Below, piece after piece: positions 50,929 through 63,133 of a DNA stretch of 64,000 nt. The notes under the pieces were generated by a model. It saw only the letters and a list, made by a program, of their open reading frames with translations, searched no databases and was not told where the DNA came from. The DNA comes from Chlorokybus atmophyticus. Its lineage: Eukaryota; Streptophyta; Chlorokybophyceae; Chlorokybales; Chlorokybaceae. The stretch is from NCBI GenBank assembly GCA_009103225.1, contig RHPI01000260.1, forward strand, positions 274,902 through 338,901, read 5' to 3'. Position numbers and translations under genes: made by a program. Every line of letters begins with the position of its first letter. Positions within the stretch are counted from its first letter, which is position 1.

Positions 50929-51970
50929 TTACTCAATGTTGGCTTCCTGCACATACGAATGGCCACATGTGAGCATGCACACGAATTTACTGACAACCTC
51001 AGCGGCAACACAGACACAAGACTCGTGTCCAACCTGGAAAGCGCGTGCAGGGGTGGCAAATAACTCCTTCTCAAGTCTTGCAAGCTGTCCCTTAACTGAC
51101 ATGTCGATGAATGCCGAAAGGTCGGGGCCGTACTGGATGACAAAACCAGCCAGCAACGACTCGTCAACGTTGACCTTAAGCTTGATGTTCTTGGCTCCGG
51201 TCATGGTCTGCAGCTTCTGCGCAATGAGGGATTGCTCGGACTCTTCAAGCTCCATGGCAGAGGTGACAATAGCAACCTGCGTACCGGTTAAAGTGAGCAA
51301 CTATGCCACCTGTAACAGCTTTCACACTTTAAACCCCTAGTACAAGTACCAATGAAACGCACTGCATTGGTGAGCTGCAGGCTGAGGAAAAGGAGGAAAG
51401 GACAGGGGTGCCTACCTGGGTGTCAGTGATGTCGCAGTAAATGTCCTCAAACTGCTCCACGATTTCGCCCAGGATGTCGCTGCGCTTCTTGTCCACAAGG
51501 AGCTGGAGGAAGTTGCTGGTGAAGGGATTGAGGCCGGCCTCGGTGGCGACAGTTTTGAGAATGCTCTTCTTGTCCTCGTCGGAGGCGATGGGGTTGGTGA
51601 TGAAGCTGGCGAAGGCCTCGTCCTTCTTGATCAGAGAGTCGAGGTAGTCGACATCCCTGTGTACGTCGTCCAGGGAGTTGCTGGCCTGCGCTGCCTCAAG
51701 GAGGGCCTGGGCGTACCCGCCCGCAACCGTGTCGGCCTTCATGACCGTGGCCTTGCGAGTGGCCGTTGTTGAGGCTGACCGACTCGACGACGACGCGGCC
51801 AGACGCAGCGACTGGCCACATTGTCTCCTGAGCCCTGAGGTCAACGGCAAGGCGGCGGGGCGGACGGAGGCGGCGGCAGCGGCGGCGGGGGAGGCCTCGA
51901 CGCCTCCTCCCAATCTGAGCGCCGCCGAAGAGCTTGCAACAGCCTGCATAGTGAACAACTGCCTCTTCAA
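50929..51970 (-). CDS. ATPD: Chloroplast ATP synthase delta chain (OSCP homologue), nuclear-encoded
   Basis: Delta links the CF1 head to the stator stalk of thylakoid ATP synthase. Two exons (51416-51970 and 50929-51276) keep phase. Residues 1-77 or so form a transit peptide (Ala/Ser/Arg, SLRLAASSSSRSASTTATRKA), followed by the mature N-terminus near VMKADTVAGGYAQALLEAA. The N-terminal helical bundle has LDSLIKKDEAFASFITNP and NFLQLLVDKKRSDILGEIVEQFEDIY. The C-terminal domain has VTSAMELEESEQSLIAQKLQTMTG, LKVNVDESLLAGFVIQYG and SVKGQLARLEKELF, which is the family signature. After ARAFQ the open frame runs into a cysteine-rich tail that looks like intron read-through, so a short last exon may be missing from this model. 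The start may also be the ATG at 51949. Confidence 0.95.
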
Positions 51971-54363
51971 CCAAGCTACCCGTCCAGGCGTGCAGGCACG
52001 TCGGTGGGTGCCGCCGCCGCCGCCACCTCACCCCGCGGACGACACCACCCACGCCGCCGCCGATGTCGCGGTCAGAGCCAAGAGGTAACGTAACGTGAAG
52101 CCGAACGAACGCCGCATAAAACACAACCGAAGAAAACGTTACTGGCGCAAGCGAGTCGCAACTTATGCGCTACCTGCCTCGGGTGAAAGAGTAATGTAAC
52201 GCCATGCAGTCACTGCATTGCAGTGTATTGATTTTCATGTAGGACTCAACAGTGGGGCGTGGCTCGGCTACCGGTGGCTGGATGGCTCATCCATCATACA
52301 TGGCCTCCAGATTGTGGGCTGAAAGACAAGCGCAGCAAGAGATAAGGTACGGTTTTTTTTGGGTTGCGGCCATTTCGCGCAGGCCTAGGCGTAGCGTGCT
52401 ACTGACCGCGAACACCCTTCCGTCCTCAAAAGGAAGTCTGCGAGTTTCGCTGTGGCACTTTTTCCGCATTGAATGGCACGCAAATTGGCACAGCAGCACG
52501 CATTTGCCAGATTGCACATTTACACTTAGCATTTGGAGTGGTTGAAACATGGTCCATGTGCACGTAAGAATGCAGATATCAATGTGCACCCATATAGGTT
52601 TATCCAAATAGCTGATGCATCACAAGCAAGCGCACAGCAGCAACGCAAGCAGTAACAAGGAGCAGAGCAGAGTAAAACTTTATTCCATCAGCAGGGGCGG
52701 ACACGCTAACCTCATGCATTGTTAGATGCTTGTGTGCAAGTAGTGCGGTGGGGTGGGGTGGGTGAAGTAGGGCAGGGCAAAACAGTAACCCACCTGAAGC
52801 AACAGGCGCCATATGCAAAAAAGCTTTTGTAACAGATGTTATAGATGTGTGGTTCACGATGCATTTGATTTATGGCTGCGTTTCAAAATATAACTCGTCT
52901 AGTGTTTGCATTGTGTTTCACGTTACGCTATGATATTACTAATGTTGTCTTGATCAAACTTGCAACGCGCATATGCAAAGATTGTGTCAAGACTTTATAC
53001 CTCCATACCAACTAGCTGTTTCAGTAAGGAGCAATTAACACAATAATATAACACTGCAAAGATGTTAGCACTGATGTAGTAGCATGCGTATTTTAAGATC
53101 GCAAAGATACTGATGATCACATATTATTACTTGTAAACTTAAATTTACCTACACATGCGTATAAGACTTACGTACACATTCACATTCGGCCATGTGGCAG
53201 GTCTTATGACCGTGAGATTGCTTTGGGGCCATGCATGTTTGCATAGAGCTTAGGTAGGAGTAGCACATAGCCTGGCGGTGATGCAAATGGTGTTGATGGT
53301 TGCATGTTGTGATTGTGGACAATGATGACGAGTTGCACGCATGTCATGTGCAAGCATGAGACAATGAACTGCATATGCAACGCCATACTAGCATGCGTAG
53401 CTACCTACAAAGTACACATTTATGTAAAGCGTGCGCAATGTGCTGTGCTATACCCTAATGCTGGGAAGAGCTCGTGAAGTGATGGCTGGTGTTGATATAG
53501 CTTGTAACCTTGAAATGCATCAAGTGAGTGTTAAGCGGCATTAACGGCATTAATTGGGCCAATAGCAGTGCACTTATTCCTAAGCATAAGCTTTAAAGAA
53601 GCTGAAAAGGCTCAATTATTGAGCTCCGCGCATGTGCTTCATACCACAAAAAGGCAGCACTGTAGTGTTGTGCATTTTTTGTTACACGTACTTGTCAAAT
53701 TGGCCGCAACACATAATGTAATATGACAAAAAGCAAGCAGCTACAACAAGTACGATGCCAGTGACAAATATGTAATGAAGAATCTTTTGTTATCTGATTG
53801 TTGCTTCATAGATTGACAACGGTTCACCACTACCAAATTATGCAGTTAAAATACGTACATCATAGGTCTGAATAGCAATGCTAAAACCTTTGTCGCAAAA
53901 GTTTGATAGAATCTGTAAAGCTCTCAAGTTTGAGACTCATGCGTATAGAGTAGCAGCTAACTTGAGCAATAATGATAGAAGTGATCGTAAAAACATATCT
54001 CACGCACAACCATGTGGACCACTACGGTACCCTACTATGATATCCGCAACATATAGAGACCTCGAGCAGCTCCAATGTTGTTGTTCTCAACGCACAAAGT
54101 ATTTACAAGTTGCCAGAAACAGTTATCCCGTCTCTGTTCTCCTGCACTTATGAAGAATATCTCTAACGTACTGCATTGCGAGTCAATTTGCGCTTAACAC
54201 CATCATCAACAATGCACAGGCAATTCATGGATTGGCAGTCAATGTGACGTAGCCATGCATTGCTTACCATTGCAACCTACTAAGCAGCGTGCAATTCACC
54301 AGCTGCACAAACAGTGTGCTGGCATGTCTATGTTACAGCAAGCGGAATCTACACACAACTTGT
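51971..54363. other. Large intergenic region, AT-rich in the second half
   Basis: About 2.4 kb. The first part (to 52560) still looks like ordinary flanking DNA. From about 52850 to 54200 the base composition is clearly AT-richer than the rest of the window. It has AATAAT, TTATTA and poly-T strings. A frame at 53878-54153 (RICKALKFETHAYRVAANLSNN) is short, has no family resemblance and may be a remnant. Confidence 0.5.
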
Positions 54364-55677
54364 TTACTTGTTGCTGTTTTGTGACCTGGCCTTCTCCAAC
54401 AGCGACTCCAGTTCTCCTGACTGGTGCATTTGCATCAAAATGTCTGATCCACCGACAAACTCACCATTTATGAACACTTGTGGAACGGTTGGCCATTTGC
54501 TGTCATGGACACAAGATGCAATCAGATCATCGCGTGTCAGCAGTGCGACACCTAAGCATCGGACATGTGCATGCATGAAACAGCAGCAGCCATTGCTCAC
54601 CTGAAACTCTTGATGCCAGTTCGCAAGTCTGGATCTTCAAGCACATTGCGGGAGCTGTACTCAGCACCTGCGTAATGTTGACGGCTTGTAGTGGCATATG
54701 ACAATATACTGCACACAAGTGCAAGGCAACAACTACTTACATGGCAAACGCAAACACAGCTACTACTACTGGCATGCACACAATTACAACGCAAGCGTGC
54801 CACTATCTCTTACCATACGCATCTAGAATGCGGCAAACGAGATTGCTGAAGCCACACTGTGGTGCATCTGGCACGCCCTTCATGTACACCATTACCGGGT
54901 TGGTTTTGATATCCTGCACAACAAACCAACTGAGACCAAACACTGCACAGTATAACAACGCTCGCACTGTAACAATTATCGCCAGTCGCATGCTAGTTCT
55001 GTGCAGGTAGCGACACTTAAGCAGCACACATACATCATCGATTGTGTCGTGAACGCTCTTGGCTTCTGAGGGGGCCTTGTACGTGGGCTTGAAATCGTCG
55101 TGGGTGTCCACGTCCTCCGCTGGCGGCTTTACCACCTCTGACCATGCGCGCGACCACTGGGCGCACGGCGCTTCATGCAGAAGACAGGCGTAAGGTTCAT
55201 TAGACCTCGAGTGCATGTGCTTGGCGCTTTCAAGTAGTCACACTGCAGCTGATAGCAAGATATACAGAGACAAACCGTGCATATCCACCACACGAGGCTT
55301 GAAACAGACAAGGACACAAATTGGACAGTATAGAGCTTGACCGCAGGGCAATTGTGTACCATCCAAGAAAAGCAGTAAAATAAAAAACAATTGACAAGCC
55401 ACAGGCTCTCGCATGGAGCATCCTGTTATCAATGAACATGATACGTGGCCTGCAGCATGCTGCGTGAACAGCAATTCGCGCCTCGATACTCTTGCTACCA
55501 TCGTTTGACACATCGAACACGTCAAGTAAACCACTGATTAAAGTCAAAGCAACACATACGCTGCGGCGCTGTGCATGTTGACCACACTGCAAGTGAACTT
55601 TCCTCACCTGTTCTCAGCTGCGACCAGCGAGCTTCTCCTAGAAGCGACCTCGCCACGCTTCTCGACAGCGCCTGCAT
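54364..55677 (-). CDS. Monothiol (CGFS) glutaredoxin, organellar type
   Basis: CGFS glutaredoxins bind and pass on [2Fe-2S] clusters in plastids and mitochondria. Five exons (55608-55677, 55034-55170, 54814-54913, 54601-54667, 54364-54499) keep phase, 169 aa. The N-terminus [18 protein letters not shown] is an organelle-targeting-like, basic, Ser-rich segment. The domain starts at [18 protein letters not shown]. The active site [12 protein letters not shown] has a single Cys in CGFS. It continues with [44 protein letters not shown] and [17 protein letters not shown] (cis-Pro) and GGSDI (glutathione contacts) are present. It resembles GRXS14/S15 or GLRX5; plastid versus mitochondrion cannot be decided here. 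Confidence 0.93.
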
Positions 55678-56663
55678 GTCGCCCTAAGCCTTCGCAACCA
55701 CCTCGCCGCCTCCTTCTCCACCGCCGCCGCTGTTTGTGGCAAACCAAACACTATATTCAGTCCGTTCCGTGCTGACTATAAGCATCAAGCTTCCGCGTGC
55801 GCGCTGTGGGCGGCGGGGGCAAGGCTGTTGGCGTCGCCATTGTCGTCGTTGCGCGTCTGCTTGCGCTGTATAGTATGCTTCAGCAGCAGGCCAGCTCTCA
55901 AGATTTTAGTTACAGCCTTAGTGGACACGGCTGTCGGCTGGGTGGAGCTGATCAAGAAGTAGTTGCTTGGAACAAGCCACATACAAAAGGTGAGTAACTT
56001 TACTGCTGTCAATGCTGCGAGGCCAACGTAATTGAATGAACTGTGGTGGCACACCACAATTGCGCTCCTGCTGCGCTGGTGTGCTGCTGTTTGCTGCGCT
56101 TGCCTCCAAGGAAATCTACTGTCTTGTCTATGAGTAAGCTACGCTTATCCTGCTCCTTGTGATCAGTGGTTACATTTCAGCGGATTGTGTCGTCTCCATT
56201 CATCTTTACGTGCATACCCTTATTCCTAGAAAATGCGAGCAAGGCGCTCTGTTGTGTACATGGACTAAAAATGCATTTCTGTGCCAGTGTCTTCTTATGG
56301 GGCATTGCAAAGCTTGCCAACCTAGTAGTTCACTGAGTACTGCGTTAGACTAAAATCACGAGTACGGTCTTCAGTGGTGTTGATTGACAAGAAGGCGTCT
56401 ATTGGAAGTCATGAGCGTTGTCGAACCTGTGTTGCTCTTAGGCAGGTTGCATTACATGCAAGGTGCATCGAGATAGACTAATCACACAACTTGCAAACAG
56501 GAGCTTGCTTGCTTCGTGCCACATGCTACATTGAAAATTGTTTACTGCATACATGGGCAGTTGTAGACGAGTGTCCTGGAGGTTGGGCGTTGGTACCTTC
56601 GCGTCTGCGTGACAACCGTTGGCGCGATGAAGTGGTCGACTTGACAAGCTGCTCGGGGCAAAG
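55678..56663. other. Intergenic region between glutaredoxin and GT15-like genes
   Basis: About 990 bp between divergent genes, so it contains both promoters. No TATA box that I would commit to; no other gene recognised. Confidence 0.4.
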
Positions 56664-58143
56664 ATGGCCCCGGATGCAACCACGCTGCACGTGCGGGCTG
56701 CATTGAAGCAGCGCGGCAGCGGCAGGTTGAAAAGGACGTACAGCGGTAGTCGGGTGTGCGATGCCTTTTCTTGGCTTGCATCCAGCTGGCGAGAGTGCAT
56801 GGGTTTGCCTGCACAGGTGAGTCCTTTATGTGTTTGATGCTGCCTCACAACCACCAACCAACCTGAGCTAAGGAGCGGTTGCATTGCAGAGCTGTGACAC
56901 GCGAGTGGGCCAGCACTGGACAGTCACAAGGATACTGGCAACATTGATGCTGGCGTCTTTGCTGGTACGCATGCTGTAAATGTGACATATTGAAAAAGAA
57001 AACAAAGATCGTAGTGTGCGTTTGTTCTTCCCTCAATCTTCCTTGGCGCAAACAAACACGCACACACACGCGCTAGCACGTAAACTCTTGAGTACACATG
57101 CGCAGTTCAGCAGCGTGCAGGTGGCACATGCGACAGAGCAGTTGTCCGATTGACGTTGGTGTTGGGTCTATAGTTACTTGGGGCAACCCACTCAAGCATG
57201 TGCTTGGCAGGGGGTGGCGTGTTTTGCATTGCTATCATGGTGCACCATTCGCTGCGACGCGTGGAATGACAGCGGCTGCATTGGCCAGCTGGCCGCTTTA
57301 GGGATGGCCAGGTTTTACCGCAGCGACGGGTTGTGTATGGCGAGGCCAAGAGCGGCCTTCGTGTACATGGTCGCTGAGCCGTACAGTACAATCACCTTTG
57401 GAGACAGCTTGAAGGGCCTCTTCACCAACTTCAATGACCAGCACGGCTATCCCGTGTATGTGTTTCATGACTCGAGTTGTTCAAGAGATGATCTCTGGAG
57501 CCTCTTGCGAACCGTGTTGACGGAGAAGGCCATGCAGCAAGTGTGGTTTCACCATTTGCCATCCCCGCCTTCTGGCCTTGATCTGGAAGCTTCAAGACGG
57601 TTCTGGATGTACGGGTTGTTTAGCCACGAAGCAATAAGGGACCTCGACATGATTTGGCATCTGGACCCGTCGACGGTGCTGTTAGCTCCCGTTGAGTATG
57701 ACGTGTTCTGCTTCCTCAAAGCTCATAGGAAGGTTTACGGCTATGTTGACATAGAGGTGATGGCCGCCACAGGTGGGTTGTGGGAAGGTGGCATGATGTA
57801 CGCTGCGCAAGAGAACTTGACTATGAGGGAGCCCCCACGAGGTGACGGCTTGATGACTTGTTACCAATTGGGATGCGAGATTATTGACGTGCAGGAGATG
57901 CACTTACCGAGGATGTCATATTTTTTGTCTTTCCTACTTAATGCGCCTACCATTGACTTCCGAACTGACTGGCACGCCGGATGCGTGCGCTTCTTGAACT
58001 ACCAGTTGCTTTATGAGCCGGAGGAGGTGCGCCACCTGTGCGATGTGAAACTTGCAACAAATGGTCAAGTGCATGAAAGGACATGCGATTCGCCATTGAG
58101 ACCAGCTTCGCCCTCTGCCAATCGCAGGCGGCTGTTGCCATAA
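56664..58143 (+). CDS. GT15-like (KRE2/KTR-type) glycosyltransferase
   Basis: GT15 enzymes are Golgi alpha-1,2-mannosyltransferases that act on N- and O-glycans. Three exons (56664-56816, 56890-56964, 57211-58143) keep phase, 386 aa. Exon 1 is a short cytosolic stretch (MAPDATTLHVRAALKQRG) and exons 2-3 together encode the type II membrane anchor (ILATLMLASLL then GVACFALLSWC). The luminal domain resembles GT15: RAAFVYMVAE, NFNDQHGYPVYVFHD, DLDMIWHLDPSTVLLAPVEYDVF (compare YYWRVEP...YDPF) and KVYGYVDIEVMAATGGLWE, the region of the conserved catalytic Glu. The match is divergent, so mannose as donor is inference. A long intron-free final exon is unusual for this window. Confidence 0.65.
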
Positions 58144-58671
58144 GCATGCTTGGTGCCGCCATACAACAGTCAATGAAGTGCTGGCCATCGTGTAGCATAA
58201 TCTATTCATGTGTTGTATCATTGCGGGGCTTGTGAGTGGGAAGGGTAACAGGGTGGTCAGCTTGGGCTGATACTCACTCACGAAGTCATATCAATGACCA
58301 TCACTTGTCGGTCTATTGGTGCTTAGCACAGCTGCTGTTGTGCATAAAAAGTTTGTTGGTGCTGCCTTCCAATTGCTCGTGTGTGCAGCATGATGTCCAC
58401 AACGACAGAGGCATAGCTGAAGGCTGCTGTCACCAACAGAGAGCTGTATGGTGTACAAGTGGCATGGCATCTGTGCCACACATGTGTGCATGTGGAAAAA
58501 ACTTCATGTACAGAGGCTAGCTACAGCTGTTTCATGGGCGCAGTTGCAGAATTCTATGCGGTAACCAGGATTTCAAGATCTGTACACGCGACAATCCTTG
58601 CAAGCTATATTATACACGATAGTCACCCTAAGCCCAGGACAACCGGTCGCTACAACTTTAGCCAACACCAA
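58144..58671. other. Convergent spacer
   Basis: About 530 bp between the GT15-like and RRN3 stop codons. No gene or repeat recognised. Confidence 0.4.
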
Positions 58672-61600
58672 CTACTTTTTCTCAGTGTTCTTTATTCGTC
58701 GCTGTGGCTTTGGAGCAAAGTAGCTCGCAGGCAGCGGAGGAGGCAGAGGTGGAAGAGGAGGCAACGCGCCCAACGGGCCATCTAACGATGGCGAAAACGA
58801 CATATGTTCCAGCCCTGCAATGGCATCATCAGTGCTATACGGATCAAACGGTCGGTTTCGACGCCAAGGTTGGGACTTGGGTGGATTGAAGAGCACTGCT
58901 GGGTTGATATCGTTGATTGTCAGCCTCCAAGAATGCAACGCCTGCGGGGCAGACACCAAGGCGTCGTGCATGTCGTCATCGCTCTCCTCATCGCTGTTGA
59001 CATCAAACACGTCTGGCGCGCTGAGCGCAGACGCCGGGCTGGTTGCCATGTCCACATCAGGTTGTTGCCGCGATGAAACCGCTTCGTTGACCGTCAATGG
59101 GGCGGGCCTTGACATCTGCGTCTTGGAGGCTGACTGCGCCAGTTGCATGCGGGATGACGCTGCTCTGAATGCTATCGGGAGCTGTTCAGCTGGTTGCGGT
59201 GTGCTTACTTGAGAGACTCTCTGCTTGGTGAGCTCTCTAGTTGCGTCATCTGGCAATTCACTTGCTTTTGGTCGCGTGGAAGCAGTTGTGCGAACGGAAC
59301 CTCTCGAGCGCTGCTCCGTGCTAGCTTCATATGATGAGCTTACTCCGCTCGCCGTGTTTCGAGGTGCGTTGAGTGCCGCTCCGCTTTGTTTGCTACCGGG
59401 ACTGACAGTTACGACTTGTGCTGCCGGTTGGACTCGCGCACTGGCTAGAGCTGCGACTGGAACTGCGTAGACGGCTCTCAATAACTGAGCCTCGTCATCG
59501 GTGAACTGAACGTCTTGCCAAGTCAAGTACAACGGCTGCACATATCTGCATCACACGAGTATGTTGAGCCACCTATGCGTGCAACAAGTAATGTGCATTG
59601 CATAATGTGCATGTGATGACTGCATCAAGCAGCTGGTGGAGTGCACACTAAAGCGGCACTGACAACTTGGGCGGAGTCACTGACTTGGAAAACTCTGGCA
59701 GAAGGCAGGGGTCGAAAGGGAAAAACGTCTTGAGTCTATACTGCACGGTGCCCTTGCTTTCCATTGACAGCAGAGAGCGAGCATTGGCCTCCACCAATGC
59801 ATGGCAGTCAATCAACCCCAGTTTCCCAGCTCGATCACAGAACTGCTGCACCACTGGAGGCAAGCACACCTGCAAAAGTCCAGCAGATTGAACTCAATTC
59901 CCTTAGGGCTACAAGAACAAGGCTAAGATTGAGAAACCAAGCAAGAACACATTGATGACACTCTTTACGTGTGCAGGCAGAAGCATTGACGACACAGATG
60001 CTGACTAGACACACCAAGAAATGGCACAATAAGTACCATGAGCGGGTTGAGTCGATGCTCAAGAATTGCTGGCAACGGCAAAGACCGAAGAAGTGCTGCT
60101 GCATCTGTAACCCTCATCAACTCATGTGCTCGGTAGCACAGGACGTAAAGTACAGCCTGTAAAGAGCAGTGGGCAGCTTGTGTCAGACTGCTTGTTGCAG
60201 ATGAGGATGGTATGATGGTATGATCCACGCATAGGTGGCCTTTGTGTGTGTGTGTGTGCAAGGGCTTACCTGAACAGCAGCATAGAAAACTTGATGTCGC
60301 GCGGCATCAGCCATGCCACGAGCAGGCGGGACATACGGTTCGGACGACGTCGACTGTGTGCTGTATTCATGACACCACTGTACTAGCCTGCAAGCAGACA
60401 GCAGCATGTGAGCTACAGCCACCATGAACTAACAGCGTCAGAACACTCAATTACCTCACTAAGGCCTGTGTTACCAAACCCTGGTGCACGACCTTGCAGC
60501 GAGCTAGAAAGCTTGCCAGATACGTCACAGCTGCGACCCTGCATGCAAGGGACTAGAGCCACGTCAAGTACATTGCACAGCCTGGTTCACTGACAGTGCA
60601 GACCAACTTGCCTGGTGGTCTTAGGAACATGTGTTGACACTGTCGTCTGCAGCAACTGCTCCAAGAACGCTTCATGTCCTTGTTGCCCAGCCTCCGCAAA
60701 GATGACGAAGCCCAGAAACTGTGGGCAATGCACAGAGATCAGATGACTGCTACAGACCCAGCCTGGTGTCCCCGGCTGTCACATTCACCTGGGCGGCCTT
60801 GGAACGATGCGTGCTAAGAAAAGAGCTCTCAAACACTCTCAACATCTCCTGATATACCTGCCATGTACGTGAAGCTGAGCAAAGTGTGCATGGAAGTGGG
60901 TGGGAATGCAGATCCAAAGTTTGCACGGAAGCGTACTTGAGATGCTTGTCCAGCACCCTGAAGACGCTTCAAGTGTTCCAACGTCATGCACATCATGGTG
61001 TCCAGTTTGGATATCTCGTCATTCACCGCATCCGGCGCTTGAGGTCCGCGATCCTCCTGCAGCAAAACCTACTCACCTTCTAGCTAGAGTTACACCCACA
61101 GCACATGATTCACAAGGTTAAACTCACCTTGGGAGCCGTATGCTGTGTGGAGGGAACGACAGGGTTGTCGTCTTGTGACTCATCATCTACAATACCTTCA
61201 GCAAAATCTTCGTCATCTATATCTACCTCTTCTTCCTCATCCTCGTCTTCATCCTCCGCCGGGAGTGACGGGTTCACCACTTCCCACTGTATCTCTACCT
61301 GCATTTGGCCATCAACTGAGCCACAGCGCAAAACAAGTGCACTTCATAGCACTTTTCAACCAGCTTGCGCTTACATCTATCTGCAGCATCACGTCCACAA
61401 CTGCTGACAAGAGCCGCTCACGCATGGCAGATGCTGGGCGCGACTCCGCCAACCGAAAAGCACTTGCAAGAAAGGCAACATGTTCCTGCAACATCATCAC
61501 ATCAGAGCTTGAGCATGGTACTTATAGGATCCAGTGACTGCCGTGCAGCTGTACCTGCTTTGGCAGGGCTCGGTAAGGCATGGCTTGCACTATGTAATCC

Positions 61601-63133
61601 AGCATGTTCATAGCCGACAAAGGGAAGCGAGCCAATACACGTTGAAGTTGCTTGTGGATTTCTTCTAACACAAATGGTCTCTTCGCCTCAAGCCTGGCTT
61701 TCTCTTCTGACAGCGCTGCGGCCAACTCATCCGGAGTCAGTCGTGTGTCACTTCGCGGTACCCATGCTGTTGGCGAGCGGAAGTGACCAAGAAGTGATTG
61801 CAAGCATGTTGATTGCAGCGACTGCCTAAAAGACATCTGCGCACCGGATGGTCAATGAGATTCTCTCAGACTGCACAAGGCAACAAGATCCACCGCAAAC
61901 AACACCTATACCAGATTCTCAATCAATCGCATCCAGGCGCGTCCAGCTTGATCAGGGCTGTTCCACAAATTGATGGCGAACACCTGCAGTGCGATTGAAG
62001 CATGGTGGCCGTGCTGCTGAGGACTTCGTAGTATGTAGCTAGAGCGCCCCAATATGGTAAGCGCAGCTCACCTGTGCGAGCAAGCTCTCATGCGCAACTG
62101 GGTTGATGTACGACACACACTGTGCCAGCACATCCAGCAACTCCTGCACGAAATTACAAACGCTTGATACCAAGTTGGAAAGATAACAACTCCAGCATGC
62201 AGAGGACTCACCAAATCATGGGGGCGTGCAACCATATCCGCCACCAGGCAGTCATACAACTCAGTTTTGCCCTGCAATGACAGCTATATCAGAACCGTGA
62301 ACTTGAGGCGTTCTGCGCTATAGAGGCGCATTGACACTACTGCAGTACGGGCGATGTATGCTGTGAGACTGTGAGGTCGTCGGAAGCTAGTTTTAGTGTC
62401 GCGCACACTGGTCAGTCACTGTGAAGAATACATTGACCGCGTGAGCTTGACGCCCTGTGAGCAACAGCTGGTAGCAGTGTGTTTGCAACTGAGTTGCATG
62501 TGGGCAGTGCGAAGCATAATGCAGCCACTGTTATGTGACAATGTTGATCAAGCAGAGCTGCGCGCTGGGCCTTTGCTGTACGGCGACGTTCATGCAGTAA
62601 TGTGCGCATGCATCGCATGCGCACAGCACAGAATGAACCATTTGCAAGTCACACCCAAATGACAACATAAGCAGCGTAGTACACCTAAAAGCGTGCTTTA
62701 GGAGCAAGAAAGACAACCAGAGCTAGTACTGCTTGTTATGACTGGCTGACGCACGACTACGAGCATACTGTCAGCAAGAGTGTTCTAAACTCAGTAGCGA
62801 TATTGTCTGAGTACACCAAACGCAGACCCATAGCAATACTACCCGCCAACCGTGTAAATGCATGCCCAGAGAGGACAACTCAGTAAGTTCTCGACATCAT
62901 TCACTTGTTGCAAGCAATCCAAATTACACATGCAATCATTGGAATTTTCAGTCTTCCGTGCCTATTGCATGAAACCCCAACCCCACCTGTGCACGGGAGC
63001 ACAGGGCGCTTATCACATATGACTTCAACTGGGCGGACTTCTGCTGCTCGCCACCGCCTTCGGCAGGTGAGGCAGGTGTAGCATGCTCGACCAAGCCCAT
63101 TCCCTGGTCCGCCATCGCCGCCCCCAACGCCAT
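58672..63133 (-). CDS. RRN3: RRN3/TIF-IA, RNA polymerase I initiation factor
   Basis: RRN3 binds RNA polymerase I and recruits it to rDNA promoters. About 17 short exons from 62987-63133 (MALGAAMADQGMG) to 58672-59541. Order of motifs: ELLDVLAQCVSYINPVAHESLLAQ; VFAINLWNSPDQAGRAWMRLIENL; AALSEEKARLEAKRPFVLEE; LLSAVVDVMLQID; an acidic stretch (EDEDEDEEEEVDIDDEDFAE) in the usual position; VYQEMLRVFESSFLSTHRSK; VTYLASFLARCKVV; AVLYVLCYRAHELM; ILEHRLNPLMVL; CLPPVVQQFCDRAGKLGLI; LKTFFPFDPCLLPEFSK; LYLTWQDVQF. The FFPFDP and adjacent CLP..V segments match RRN3 well. The C-terminal tail is a long Ser/Ala/Pro-rich extension with an acidic VNSDEESDDDMHD patch and poly-Pro, longer than in animals. The large first intron (62.3-62.98 kb) is empty of visible features. 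Confidence 0.9.

Noticed and set aside
53878-54153. A 91-codon frame in the AT-rich island
   Set aside because: Short, no family resemblance, no splice partners; kept only as a possible remnant.
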